From assembly GCF_021043375.1 (NCBI RefSeq), contig NZ_JAJNDV010000001.1, positions 124,001 to 188,000 of the forward strand: a DNA stretch of 64,000 nt, read 5' to 3'. Source of the stretch: Sphingomonas sp. IC-56 (GTDB taxonomy: Bacteria > Pseudomonadota > Alphaproteobacteria > Sphingomonadales > Sphingomonadaceae). Numbering within the stretch: position 1 is the stretch's first letter; the number at the start of each line of letters is the position of its first letter. The notes below the pieces were generated by a model. That model was not told the origin of the DNA. It did not search any database and was given only the letters and a program-made list of their open reading frames with translations. The position numbers and the translations under genes are program-made. Shown one piece after another: positions 15,543 through 23,954 of this stretch.

Positions 15543-18500
15543 ATGATCGCCCGCATCGTCACCTTCTCGGTGGAGCGGCGCTGGTTCGTCCTGCTGCTCA
15601 CCGCCGTCGCCGCCATCGCCGGCATGCTCGCGCTCCAGCGGCTGCCGATCGACGCCGTCCCCGACATCACCAACAACCAGGTCCAGATCAACGTCGTCGC
15701 ACCAGCCCTCTCGCCCGACCAGGTCGAGAAGCAGGTTGCATTCACGGTCGAAACCGCGCTCGCCGGCATCCCCGGCCTCGAATACACCCGCTCGCTCAGC
15801 CGCAACGGCTTCGCCCAGATCACCGCCGTCTTCGACGAGGGCACCGACATCTACTTCGCGCGCCAGCAGGTGTCCGAGCGCCTGCGCACGGCCGAGGAGG
15901 ACCTGCCCGAGGGCGTGAACCCCGAGATGGGACCGATCGCCACCGGGCTCGGCGACATCTTCATGTGGACGGTCGAATACCGCGAGCTCGACAAGGTCAA
16001 CCACAAGAGCGGCGAGCCCGGACTGCAGCCCGACGGCAGCTACATCAGCCCCGAAGGCGACCATCTCGTCAGCGAGGCGGACAAGGCGACCTACCTGCGC
16101 ACCGTGCAGGACTGGATCGTCGCGCCGCAGCTGAAGGGCACCGCCGGCCTGGCCGGCATCGACTCGCTCGGCGGCTACACCAAGGAATACCTGGTCGTCC
16201 CCGACGTCCAGCGCATGGCGGCGATGAAGATCACGCTGCAGGACCTCGCCACCGCGCTCGAGCGCAACAACACGAGCGCTGGCGCAGGCGTCGTCGACCG
16301 CAACGGCGAGGGACTGTCGGTGCGCGCGGACGGCCGCGTCCGCACGGCCGACGAACTGGCCCGGACGGTAATCGCCACGCGCGAAGGCGTGGCGATCGTG
16401 CTGAGCCAGGTGGCGGAGGTCAGGACCGGTCAGGGCCTGCGCATGGGCTCGGCGTCCGAGAACGGGCACGAGGTCGTCGTCGGCACCGCCGTCATGCGGA
16501 TCGGCGAGAACAGCCGCACCGTCTCGACGGGCGTGTCGGAGCGACTGGAGGAGATCGGGCCGTCGCTGCCGGTCGACGTGGTGGTCAAGCCGGTGCTCAA
16601 CCGCACCGACCTGGTCAACTCGACCATCGCCACCGTGGCGCGCAACCTCGCGGAGGGCGCGCTGCTTGTGATCGTCGTGCTGTTCGCTCTGCTGGGCAAT
16701 TTCCGCGCGGCGCTGATCGCCGCGATGGTGATCCCCATCACCATGCTGCTGACCAGCATCGGCATGCTGCAGGCCGGCGTGTCCGCCAACCTGATGAGCC
16801 TGGGGGCGCTCGACTTCGGGCTGATCGTCGATGGCGCCGTGATCATCGTCGAGAACTCGCTGCGGCGGCTGGCCGAGGCGCAGCACGGGCGCGACGAGCC
16901 ACTGCCGCTGAACGAGCGGCTCGCCATCGTCGCGGCGTCCGCCCGCGAGATGATCCGCCCGTCCGTCTACGGCCAGGCGATCATCATCCTCGTCTACGCG
17001 CCGCTGCTCACCTTCACGGGCGTCGAGGGCAAGATGTTCGAGCCGATGGCGCTGACGGTGATCATCGCGCTGGTCTTCGCGTTCGTCCTGTCGCTGACCT
17101 TCGTGCCCGCCGCGATCGCGATCTGGCTGAGCAAGCGGGTGGAGGAAAAGGAGGGGCGGATCATATCCGCGCTCCGCCGGCGGTACGAGCCGGGACTCGA
17201 CACCGCCCTGCGCCGCCCCAACGCCACGCTCGGCATCGCGGTGGGCGCACTCGCGCTGTCGGCCGTCGCCTTCACGACGCTCGGCCAGGAGTTCCTGCCG
17301 CAGCTCGACGAGGGCAACGTGCTGGTCCAGGCGATCCGCATCCCCGGCACGTCGGTCGACCAGAGCCAGGCGATGCAGGCGCAGGTCGAGAAGGCGATCG
17401 CCAAGGAGCCGGAGGTCCAGTTCGCGTTCTCGCGGACCGGCACGTCCGAGATCGCCTCGGACCCGATGCCGGCGAACATCACCGACACCTTCGTGATCCT
17501 GAAGCCGAGGGAGCAGTGGCCCGACCCGAACCTCGGCAAGGCCGAGTTCGTCGAGCGGCTCGAGAAGCGCCTCTCGACCCTGCCGGGCAACAACTACGAG
17601 ATCACCCAGCCCATCCAGATGCGCTTCAACGAGCTCATCGCGGGCGTGCGCGGCGACGTCGCGGTCAAGGTGTTCGGCGACGACTTCGCGCAGATGAACG
17701 CGACCGCCGAGGCGATCGCCGGCGTGCTGCGCCGGACGCAGGGCGCGACGGACGTGCGCGTCGAGCAGACCGAGGGCCTGCCGATGCTCGACATCCGGCC
17801 GAACCGCACCGCGATGTCGCGGGTCGGGGTGACGGCCGGTGACGTGCAGGACACGGTCGCCGCCGCGATCGGCGGTCGCGAGGCCGGCATGATCTTCGAG
17901 GGGGATCGGCGCTTCCCGGTCGTGATCCGCCTGCCGGAGTCGGCACGCTCCGACCTCACCGCCATCGCGCAGGTGCCCGTGCCCACGGCCGAGGGCGGGT
18001 TCGTGCCGCTGTCGACGGTCGCGAACATCGAGATCGTCGACGGCCCCAACCAGATCAGCCGCGAGAACGGCAAGCGCCGCGTCGTCGTGCAGGCGAACGT
18101 GCGCGGCCGGGACGTCGCGGGCGTCGTGGCGGACGCACAGGCGGCGATCGGCGCACGGGTGAAGATGCCGCCGGGCACCTACCTGGAATGGGGCGGCCAG
18201 TTCGAGAACCTGGCGTCGGCGCGTGACCGGCTGATGGTCGTGGTGCCGATCTGCTTCGCGGTCATCATGCTGCTGCTCTACGGGGCGCTCGGCTCGGTCC
18301 GCGACGCGCTGATCGTCTTCACCGGCGTGCCGCTGGCCCTGGTCGGTGGCATTCTCGCACTGCTGCTCCGGGGCATGCCGTTCTCCATCTCCGCAGCGGT
18401 CGGGTTCATCGCGCTGTCGGGCGTCGCGGTGCTCAACGGACTGGTGATGCTGTCGGCGATCCAGGACCTGATGGCCCGAGGCCTCGACCGGGCCGCGGCC

Positions 18501-18773
18501 GCCCGCGAGGGCGCGCTGGCGCGCCTGCGGCCCGTCGCGATGACGGCGCTCGTCGCCTCGCTCGGCTTCGTGCCGATGGCGCTGGGTCATGGCGCGGGGG
18601 CCGAGGTGCAGAAGCCGCTGGCGACGGTCGTCATCGGCGGGCTGATCTCGGCCACGCTGCTGACGCTGTTCGTGCTGCCGACGCTCTACGCCCGCTTCGG
18701 CCAGCGGCGGATCGAGACAGCACCGACTTTCGAGACCACCGACATCGAAGGAGCCCGGACGCATGGCGCATGA
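15543..18773 (+). CDS. czcA: CzcA-like heavy-metal efflux RND pump
   Basis: This 1076-residue RND transporter has the usual duplicated layout of 12 membrane helices and two large periplasmic loops. The helix-4 signature DFGLIVDGAVIIVEN (near residue 425) carries the Asp-Asp-Glu set of the HME class for divalent cations. It differs from the Cu/Ag-type CusA signature, so Co, Zn and Cd are the likely substrates. GGYTKEYLVVPD is another HME-class motif. Proton flow drives export of periplasmic or cytoplasmic metal through CzcB and CzcC. Full family length, no damage. It overlaps the downstream CDF gene by 11 bp. Confidence 0.95.
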   Translation: MIARIVTFSVERRWFVLLLTAVAAIAGMLALQRLPIDAVPDITNNQVQINVVAPALSPDQVEKQVAFTVETALAGIPGLEYTRSLSRNGFAQITAVFDEGTDIYFARQQVSERLRTAEEDLPEGVNPEMGPIATGLGDIFMWTVEYRELDKVNHKSGEPGLQPDGSYISPEGDHLVSEADKATYLRTVQDWIVAPQLKGTAGLAGIDSLGGYTKEYLVVPDVQRMAAMKITLQDLATALERNNTSAGAGVVDRNGEGLSVRADGRVRTADELARTVIATREGVAIVLSQVAEVRTGQGLRMGSASENGHEVVVGTAVMRIGENSRTVSTGVSERLEEIGPSLPVDVVVKPVLNRTDLVNSTIATVARNLAEGALLVIVVLFALLGNFRAALIAAMVIPITMLLTSIGMLQAGVSANLMSLGALDFGLIVDGAVIIVENSLRRLAEAQHGRDEPLPLNERLAIVAASAREMIRPSVYGQAIIILVYAPLLTFTGVEGKMFEPMALTVIIALVFAFVLSLTFVPAAIAIWLSKRVEEKEGRIISALRRRYEPGLDTALRRPNATLGIAVGALALSAVAFTTLGQEFLPQLDEGNVLVQAIRIPGTSVDQSQAMQAQVEKAIAKEPEVQFAFSRTGTSEIASDPMPANITDTFVILKPREQWPDPNLGKAEFVERLEKRLSTLPGNNYEITQPIQMRFNELIAGVRGDVAVKVFGDDFAQMNATAEAIAGVLRRTQGATDVRVEQTEGLPMLDIRPNRTAMSRVGVTAGDVQDTVAAAIGGREAGMIFEGDRRFPVVIRLPESARSDLTAIAQVPVPTAEGGFVPLSTVANIEIVDGPNQISRENGKRRVVVQANVRGRDVAGVVADAQAAIGARVKMPPGTYLEWGGQFENLASARDRLMVVVPICFAVIMLLLYGALGSVRDALIVFTGVPLALVGGILALLLRGMPFSISAAVGFIALSGVAVLNGLVMLSAIQDLMARGLDRAAAAREGALARLRPVAMTALVASLGFVPMALGHGAGAEVQKPLATVVIGGLISATLLTLFVLPTLYARFGQRRIETAPTFETTDIEGARTHGA

Positions 18774-19680
18774 TCACGGAGCCGGCGGTCATTCCCACGA
18801 CCACACGGCCGGCGCGAACGCGAGGATGCTCGGCTGGGCGCTCGCGCTCACGTCCACCTACCTGGTGGCGGAGGTCGTCGGCGGCTTCGTCTTCAACAGC
18901 CTCGCGCTGCTGTCCGACGCCGCCCACATGCTCACCGACGTCGCCGCCCTGGTGATCGCGCTGATGGCGATCCGGATCGGGCAGCGTCCGCCTGACGACC
19001 GCCGCACGTTCGGCTACCGCCGCTTCGAGATCCTGGCCGCGGCCTTCAACGCGATCCTGCTGTTCGGCATCGCGATCTACGTGTTCGTCGAGGCGGTCCG
19101 GCGCTTCACCGATCCCGAGCCGGTGCAGTCGTGGGGCATGCTCATCGTCGCGGCGATCGGTCTCGTCGTGAACCTGATCTCGATGCGGCTGCTGACCGCC
19201 GGCAAGGACGGGAGCTTCAACGTCAAGGGCGCCTATCTCGAGGTGTGGGCGGACATGATCGGGTCGGTCGGCGTCATCATCGGCGCGCTCGCCATCAAGT
19301 TCACCGGCTGGACGTGGATCGACCCGATCGTCGCCGTGGCGATCGGCCTGTGGGTGCTGCCGCGGACCTGGGTCCTGCTGCGCGACACGACGAACGTGCT
19401 TCTCGAGGGCGTGCCGTCTGGCCTGCGGCTGGTCGAGGTGCGGGCGGCGGTCTCGGCCGTCCCCGGCGTCGCGGGGCTCCACGACCTGCACGTCTGGTCG
19501 ATGTCCAACGACGACGTCAGTTGCACCATGCACATCACGCTGGCACCCGGCGCCGATGCCGACATCGTCCGCAAGGCGGTCGCCGAGCTCATCGACGAGC
19601 GGTTCGGCATCGAGCACGCGACGATCCAGACCGAGGGACCGGGCGAGGCGTGCGAGGAGAGCGAGCATCTCCATAGCTGA
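18763..19680 (+). CDS. czcD: CzcD-like CDF zinc/cobalt/cadmium transporter
   Basis: This 305-residue cation diffusion facilitator has a His-rich N-terminus (HDHGAGGHSHDHTAG), six membrane helices, metal-site motifs LLSDAAHMLTD (helix 2, HxxxD) and VWADMIGS (helix 5), and a cytoplasmic C-terminal domain with HDLHVWSM. This is the CzcD subfamily, which removes Zn, Co or Cd from the cytoplasm and supplies the periplasm for CzcCBA. It is translationally coupled to czcA by an 11-bp overlap. Confidence 0.93.
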   Translation: MAHDHGAGGHSHDHTAGANARMLGWALALTSTYLVAEVVGGFVFNSLALLSDAAHMLTDVAALVIALMAIRIGQRPPDDRRTFGYRRFEILAAAFNAILLFGIAIYVFVEAVRRFTDPEPVQSWGMLIVAAIGLVVNLISMRLLTAGKDGSFNVKGAYLEVWADMIGSVGVIIGALAIKFTGWTWIDPIVAVAIGLWVLPRTWVLLRDTTNVLLEGVPSGLRLVEVRAAVSAVPGVAGLHDLHVWSMSNDDVSCTMHITLAPGADADIVRKAVAELIDERFGIEHATIQTEGPGEACEESEHLHS

Positions 19681-19897
19681 CGACGAGGAGCCGCCGGCGG
19701 CGCGGCGGGCGCCGCGCCGGTGGACGGACGAGGACGACGCCGAACTCCGCGTCCGCCTCGAGTCGCGCCAGCAGACGGCGCAGATCGCCCGGGAGATGGG
19801 AAGGACGATCGACGGCCTGCGAGGCCGGGCGCAGGTGCTGGGGCTCACCCTCACGCCGTCGCAGCGTCCGTGGCGGTCGTATCCGCGGCGCAGGTGA
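19556..19897 (+). CDS. small Myb/SANT-like DNA-binding protein, start uncertain
   Basis: The last 75 codons look like a real protein: a compact helical domain RRWTDEDDAELRVRLESR followed by QIAREMGRTIDGLRGRAQVLGL, the arrangement of a Myb/SANT or GcrA-like helix-turn-helix, and a basic tail. The frame has no ATG, GTG or TTG between the czcD stop and the domain. The only ATG (19556) lies 125 bp inside czcD and would add an Arg/Ser-rich shadow-like segment. An ATC at 19667 has AGGAGA 6 nt upstream and would give about 76 residues, a possible rare start. Convergent with the merR gene at 19898, with no gap. Confidence 0.55.
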   Translation: MPTSSARRSPSSSTSGSASSTRRSRPRDRARRARRASISIADDEEPPAARRAPRRWTDEDDAELRVRLESRQQTAQIAREMGRTIDGLRGRAQVLGLTLTPSQRPWRSYPRRR

Positions 19898-20290
19898 TCA
19901 CGGCTCGAAGGCGGTGATGATCGGGCAGGCCCCGGCGGAGCCGCCGGCACAGGCGTCGGCCAGCCGCGCCAGCGCCGCACGGGCGCCCTGGAGTTCCGCG
20001 ATCCGGGCATCGAGCGCGGCCACCCGGGAGCGTGCCAGCTCACGAGCCCGAGCCCTGTCATCGATCGCGTCCAGCTCGAGAAGCTCGCCGATCTCGTCCA
20101 ATGTGAACCCGGCGCCCTGTGCCGAGCGGATGAAGCGCAGACGCCGGACATCCGGGTCGCCGTAGCTGCGGAAGCCGCCGCCGCCCGGCCGTTCGGGTTC
20201 GCGCAGCAGACCCCGCCGCTGATAGTATCGCACGGTCTCCACGCCCACTCCGCCGGCCTCCGCCAACCTCGCGATCGTGAACGTCGACAT
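19898..20290 (-). CDS. MerR-family regulator of the glutaredoxin-MauE gene
   Basis: This 130-residue MerR protein has the winged helix FTIARLAEAGGVGVETVRYYQRRGLL and a C-terminal CAGGSAGACPIITAF that matches the mercury-loop end of MerR (CxxxxxxxxCP). The first of the three mercury cysteines, before the dimerisation helix, appears replaced (DAIDDRARARELA), so classical Hg(II) sensing is doubtful. ATG 20290 is taken; a longer frame runs through the promoter. It is divergent from the glutaredoxin-MauE gene, and the shared promoter has MerR architecture. Confidence 0.85.
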   Translation of the reverse strand: MSTFTIARLAEAGGVGVETVRYYQRRGLLREPERPGGGGFRSYGDPDVRRLRFIRSAQGAGFTLDEIGELLELDAIDDRARARELARSRVAALDARIAELQGARAALARLADACAGGSAGACPIITAFEP

Positions 20291-20296
20291 CGGGTA

Positions 20297-20328
20297 TTGA
20301 CTCCGGACCATGCTACGGACCCCATATG
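20297..20328 (+). promoter_or_regulatory. MerR-type promoter with 19-20-bp spacer
   Basis: TTGACT (20297-20302) is a good -35. CCATAT/CATATG lies 19-20 bp later (20322-20328). The spacer holds an imperfect dyad CCGGAC-CATG-CTACGG that closely resembles the mer operator. It faces the gene at 20367 and abuts the divergent merR start at 20290. Confidence 0.68.
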
Positions 20329-20366
20329 GGCCGGGTGCCGTTGAACCGCAAACGAGGAGCGCACCC

Positions 20367-21116
20367 GTGTCGACCCTTCCCACCGCCGTCCTTCACCGCA
20401 TGGTGATGCCCGAACACACCTGTCCCTACGGGCTCAAGGCGCTGGACCTGCTCCGGCGCAAGGGCTTCGAGGTCGAGGACCACCACCTCACCACGCGCGC
20501 CGAGACCGACGCCTTCAAGGCCGAGCACGGCGTGAAGACCACGCCGCAGGTGTTCGTCGGCGGCGAGCGCATCGGCGGATACGACGACCTGCGGCGGCAC
20601 TTCGGAATGCACGTCGCCGAACCCGGCGCCACCAGCTACCGTCCGGTCATCGCGCTCTTCGCCATGACCGCGCTACTCGCGCTGGCGGCGAGCCATGCCG
20701 CCTTCGGCACGCCGTTCACGCTCCACGCGCTGCAATGGTTCGGCGGCTTCAGCATGGCCATCCTGGCGCTGCTCAAGCTGCAGGACGTCGAGAAGTTCTC
20801 GACGATGTTCCTCAACTACGACCTGCTCGCCAAGCGCTGGGTCCCTTACGGATACGTCTACCCCTTCGCGGAAGGGTTGGCCGGCGTCCTCATGGTGGCC
20901 GGTGCGCTGGACTGGCTCTCGATCCCGATCGCGCTGTTCATCGGCACGGTCGGCGCCGTGTCGGTCTTCAAGGCCGTCTACATCGACAGGCGCGAACTCA
21001 AGTGCGCATGCGTCGGCGGCTCGTCCAACGTGCCGCTGGGATTCGTCTCGCTCACCGAGAACCTCGGCATGATCGCGATGGCCGTCTGGATGCTGACCGG
21101 CATCGGCGGAATGTGA
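20367..21116 (+). CDS. glutaredoxin-MauE/DoxX fusion membrane protein
   Basis: The product is 249 residues. Residues 1-80 are a glutaredoxin fold with a monothiol CPYG centre (PEHTCPYGLKALDLL) and TTPQVFVGGERIGGYDDL. Residues about 90-245 contain four membrane helices of the MauE/DoxX kind (LNYDLLAKRWVPYGYVYPFAEGLAGVL). A CAC motif (ELKCACVGGSSN) lies between the last helices. Such fusions are thought to pass reducing equivalents across or within the membrane. The substrate is unknown. GTG 20367 has GAGGAG 8 nt upstream. Control by the divergent MerR is inferred. Confidence 0.82.
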   Translation: MSTLPTAVLHRMVMPEHTCPYGLKALDLLRRKGFEVEDHHLTTRAETDAFKAEHGVKTTPQVFVGGERIGGYDDLRRHFGMHVAEPGATSYRPVIALFAMTALLALAASHAAFGTPFTLHALQWFGGFSMAILALLKLQDVEKFSTMFLNYDLLAKRWVPYGYVYPFAEGLAGVLMVAGALDWLSIPIALFIGTVGAVSVFKAVYIDRRELKCACVGGSSNVPLGFVSLTENLGMIAMAVWMLTGIGGM

Positions 21117-21153
21117 GGGCCTGCGGGCGGTCGCCGCGCGGCCGCCCGCACCG

Positions 21154-22080
21154 TCACCCGGTCGCCGCGCCCGGCTCCAGCGTGCCCAGCCATGCGACGA
21201 GCGCCAGGATCGCGATCCCCAGCGTGCCCTCGAACGCAAGGCTCGTCCGCAACGCGCCGAGCTCCCGCGCCGCCGCACCGGACGACGCGACGGAGCCCAG
21301 GGCGGGCGTCAGCCGGAACCGGTTCAGCGAGGCCAGCGCCACCATGGCGGCGAAAGTGGCCAGCTTCGCCAGCAACAGCTGGCCGTAGAGCGTCGATGGA
21401 AGGTCCGGCACGGCGTCCGGCCCCATGATCAGCCAGCCGTTCACGATCCCCGTGACGACGATGATCGCCACCGCCGCCGTGCCCGTCCGCGAGAAGCCAT
21501 CAAGCGCGCGCCAGGACAGATGGAGATGCCCCGCGTCCATCCTCGCCCCCGGTCTTGCGACGAGCAGGACGAGGCCGAGAAGCGATCCCATCCAGACCGC
21601 CGCCGCGAGCAGGTGCGCGATGTCCGCGCCCAGGTGCAGAAACCCTAGAGCGCCTTCGCTCATCGCACCGTGGCCGCCCCAGGCCAGCGTGGCGACCGCA
21701 AGCGCGAAGGCGGCCGCCGACGCCGCGATGCGCGTCGATGCGGGCTCCGCGCCGCGGATGGTCGATGCAGATCCGATCGCCAGGACGAGCGCGACGATCC
21801 GGACCGTCCAGGCAGCGCCATAGGGCGTCTCGTCGACGATCATCGTCAGCGTCTCGCGGTCGAACTGCCCAAGCGTGGTGCCGGCCATTGCCGCCGTCAT
21901 GACGAGCAGACCGCCCGCGGACAGGACGAGACCCAGGCACCCGAAGGCGACGAGCACCGTGCGCAGCGGCATGGCCCTGCCGGTCCCTGCCGGCGCGGTC
22001 AGCGCGAAGGCGGCCAGGCCGCAGGCGAGCATCAGGTCCAGATACAGCGCGAACCGGACGGCGACGCCCGCCCAGTCCAC
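21154..22080 (-). CDS. copD: copper resistance membrane protein CopD
   Basis: This 308-residue inner-membrane protein has about eight helices. The CopD pattern is seen in the histidine-bearing helix GFLHLGADIAHLLAAAVWMGSL and in SGTAAVAIIVVTGIVNGW-like sequence (TGTAAVAIIVVTG). CopD is thought to accept Cu from periplasmic CopC and take it into the cytoplasm. It starts at GTG 22080, 2 bp after the copC stop, so copC and copD are one unit, transcribed away from the sigma-factor module. Confidence 0.88.
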   Translation of the reverse strand: MDWAGVAVRFALYLDLMLACGLAAFALTAPAGTGRAMPLRTVLVAFGCLGLVLSAGGLLVMTAAMAGTTLGQFDRETLTMIVDETPYGAAWTVRIVALVLAIGSASTIRGAEPASTRIAASAAAFALAVATLAWGGHGAMSEGALGFLHLGADIAHLLAAAVWMGSLLGLVLLVARPGARMDAGHLHLSWRALDGFSRTGTAAVAIIVVTGIVNGWLIMGPDAVPDLPSTLYGQLLLAKLATFAAMVALASLNRFRLTPALGSVASSGAAARELGALRTSLAFEGTLGIAILALVAWLGTLEPGAATG

Positions 22081-22082
22081 GG

Positions 22083-22457
22083 TCAGTTGACCTTGAAGAC
22101 GTAGCTGCCCTTCACGCGGTGCGTGTCGGCCGACACCCCGTGCCAGTCGAGACGGTATGTGCCCTTGGGCAGCGGCTTGGCCAGCGTCAGGATCATCGTC
22201 TTGCGGTCAGGGCTGACGCCGATCTTCGCCGGCATCTTCATCGGCGGGTGCGAGTCCATGCCTGGCATGCCCGTCATCACGATGTCCGCGCCCGAGAGCT
22301 TGGGCAGCAGCGCCTCGGTGAAGGTCACCTGCACCCGCGCCGTCGGCGCGACCGTGGCGTTCGGCGACGGATTGGCCGACACCAGCTTGGGATGGGCCAT
22401 GGCGGGCGCCCCGATCGCCATGAGGGCGGCAGCGGCGGCGACAGCTTGGAAACGCAT
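22083..22457 (-). CDS. copC: periplasmic copper-binding protein CopC
   Basis: This 124-residue secreted beta-sandwich protein has a signal peptide ending PAMA and a mature N-terminal His (HPKLVSANPSPNATV) that would bind Cu(II). MPGMDSHPPMKMPAK forms a Met-rich Cu(I) site. WHGVSADTHRVKGSYVFKV supplies further His ligands. ATG 22457 has GGAG 7 nt upstream and is preferred to ATG 22469. It carries periplasmic copper, with CopD as likely partner. Confidence 0.93.
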   Translation of the reverse strand: MRFQAVAAAAALMAIGAPAMAHPKLVSANPSPNATVAPTARVQVTFTEALLPKLSGADIVMTGMPGMDSHPPMKMPAKIGVSPDRKTMILTLAKPLPKGTYRLDWHGVSADTHRVKGSYVFKVN

Positions 22458-22603
22458 CTTCGACTCCATCGTGAGATCAGGGGGATCTTCGACCAATACG
22501 CGCGGCGCCGCTCGCCCCCTCGCGGCGGCGTCGCACTTCGCGACTGCGCCCATCGGCGAGGGCTGCTAGCAACCAGCCCGTATAAGACGGAATGGAGAAC
22601 CAG
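22458..22603. other. divergent regulatory region copC / sigma module
   Basis: These 146 bases separate copC (minus) from the CnrY-like gene (plus) and should hold promoters for both. The sequence is very GC-rich, with inverted GCGGCGGCG-type runs. I could not assign a convincing housekeeping or ECF promoter. CAACC near 22570 followed by GTATAA is suggestive, but the spacing is too short. Confidence 0.4.
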
Positions 22604-22879
22604 ATGGACCTCGATCTCGATGCCGCGCTCCGCCGGGTCGCCGACGACGAGCATCCCGGACTGCGCTCGATCGAGGCGGCCGTGTTCAACCGCGTGCGGG
22701 CGAACCGGACGAGCGCGCGGACCGGCATCGGCGCCGTCGCGTTCGCCGCGGTCGGTGCGATCATGCTCGGGACCATGACCGCCGGCTCCGCGGCGTCGCC
22801 CGCGAGTGCCGCCCCCATCGATCCCTTCGGCGTGGCGAGCCCGCTCGCGCCGTCGACGCTGCTGCTCGCCGACCGATGA
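22604..22879 (+). CDS. CnrY-like membrane anti-sigma factor
   Basis: The product is about 91 residues (95 from ATG 22592). The N-terminal 50 residues are cytoplasmic, with charged helices LDAALRRVADDEHPGLRSIEAAV. One membrane helix (GIGAVAFAAVGAIMLGTM) and a short periplasmic tail ending PIDPFGVASPLAPSTLLLADR follow. Size, topology and the tail with a PFG motif parallel CnrY of Cupriavidus, and the gene order Y-X-H is the same. It should hold the downstream sigma factor at the membrane until the X-type sensor sees metal. ATG 22604 has GGAG 6 nt upstream. Sequence similarity is weak, and the call leans on context. Confidence 0.65.
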   Translation: MDLDLDAALRRVADDEHPGLRSIEAAVFNRVRANRTSARTGIGAVAFAAVGAIMLGTMTAGSAASPASAAPIDPFGVASPLAPSTLLLADR

Positions 22880-23316
22880 CGCGCGGACGCTGGACCGCGC
22901 TGGTCGCCGTCGTCGCCTTCCTCGCCGCGATCGGCGGCGTGTTCGTCGGCCGCGTGATCATCCCCGCGCGGCATGCGCAGACGTCCGAGCTGCACGCCCT
23001 GCTGCACCACGACCTCAAGCTCGACGCCGATCAGGAAGCCAGGATCGAGCAGCTCGAGCGTGAATTCGCCGGCAGGCGCCAATCGCTGGAATCCGAGCTC
23101 CGCGCCGACAACGCGCGGCTCGCCGCCGCCATCGAGGCCGAGCACGGGAACGGACCCAAGGTGGCCGCTGCCGTCGACGCGTCGCACCGCGCCATGGGCG
23201 AGCTGCAGAAGGCGACGCTCACGCACGTGTTCGCCATGCGCGAGGTGCTGCGCCCGGAGCAGAGGGCGGCGTTCGACCGCGCGGTCACGAAGTCGCTGAC
23301 CACCGGCGCCCGGTGA
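22876..23316 (+). CDS. CnrX/CzcE-like periplasmic heavy-metal sensor
   Basis: This 146-residue protein has an N-terminal membrane anchor (ALVAVVAFLAAIGGVFVG) followed by a helical hairpin domain of the periplasmic metal-resistance/Spy-like fold: HALLHHDLKLDADQEARIEQLE, then a second half with MREVLRPEQRAAFDR. In CnrX-type sensors His/Glu residues of this domain bind Ni or Co. Here the HxLLHH cluster could bind copper, given the cop genes on both sides. ATG 22876 overlaps the anti-sigma stop, and its own stop overlaps the sigma start. Confidence 0.78.
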   Translation: MTRGRWTALVAVVAFLAAIGGVFVGRVIIPARHAQTSELHALLHHDLKLDADQEARIEQLEREFAGRRQSLESELRADNARLAAAIEAEHGNGPKVAAAVDASHRAMGELQKATLTHVFAMREVLRPEQRAAFDRAVTKSLTTGAR

Positions 23317-23879
23317 GGGCGGACCTGGCGGCACTCGCCGACGGCGACCTCGCCAGCCTGTCGGCGGGCGGGGACGACGAGGCGTTCACCGAGATCATGC
23401 GAAGGCACCGCCAGCGCGTCTACCGCCTCATCCTCGCCAACGTCGCCGATCCTGACGAGGCCCTCGACCTCGTGCAGGAGACGTTCGCGTCCGCGCACGG
23501 CGCGCTCCGCCGCTTCGATCCGAACCGGCCCATGTCGGCGTGGCTCGCGCGCATCGCGCTCAACAAGTGCCGCGACTGGGGGCGGCGCCGAGCCGTTCGG
23601 CGGCTGTTCGGTCTGGCCACTCCGCTCGACGAGGTCGCCGACCTGCACGCCGACGACCGACCGCTCCCGGATGCCGAAGCGGCAGACCGGGCGGACCTTG
23701 CGCGCCTCTCCCGCGCCGTCGCACAGCTGCCAGCGTCCCAGCGCGAGCCGCTGGTCCTGTGCGCGGTCGATGGTCTCAGCCAGGCCGAAGCGGCAACCCT
23801 GCTCTCGATCAGCGAAAAGGCGGTCGAAACCCGCATCAGGCGCGCCCGCGCCCGCCTCGCGGAAATGCTCGGCCGCTGA
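23313..23879 (+). CDS. CnrH-like ECF sigma factor
   Basis: This 188-residue extracytoplasmic-function sigma factor has region 2 (FTEIMRRHRQRVYRLILANVADPDEALDLVQETF) and region 4 (LPASQREPLVLCAVDGLSQAEAATLLSISEKAVETRIRRARARL; shown in part by QREPLVLCAVDGLSQAEA) joined by a short linker. It begins with GTG overlapping the sensor stop. It likely activates the copper operon starting with copA 75 bp downstream, and perhaps copCD, when the sensor releases it. CnrH/NccH-type factors normally serve Ni/Co genes. Use for copper here is inferred from neighbours. Confidence 0.88.
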   Translation: MRADLAALADGDLASLSAGGDDEAFTEIMRRHRQRVYRLILANVADPDEALDLVQETFASAHGALRRFDPNRPMSAWLARIALNKCRDWGRRRAVRRLFGLATPLDEVADLHADDRPLPDAEAADRADLARLSRAVAQLPASQREPLVLCAVDGLSQAEAATLLSISEKAVETRIRRARARLAEMLGR

Positions 23880-23954
23880 TCCGAAACTGGCGAGGGGTGT
23901 GCCCCGCCATTGCGTAACAAGCACTGTCCGCTCAACCGAGAACCGAAAGCCCTC

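Noticed and set aside
12669..17842. Long plus-strand Arg/Ala/Gly-rich frames overlapping the czc genes
   Set aside because: They are frame-shifted shadows of czcC, czcB and czcA. Only their parts that coincide with real genes, such as the czcB frame, are kept.
14319..18764. 1481-codon open frame on the minus strand opposite czcB, czcA and the start of czcD
   Set aside because: It mirrors the real genes codon for codon in high-GC DNA and has low-complexity His/Arg/Asp-rich composition. The plus-strand products carry full family motifs.
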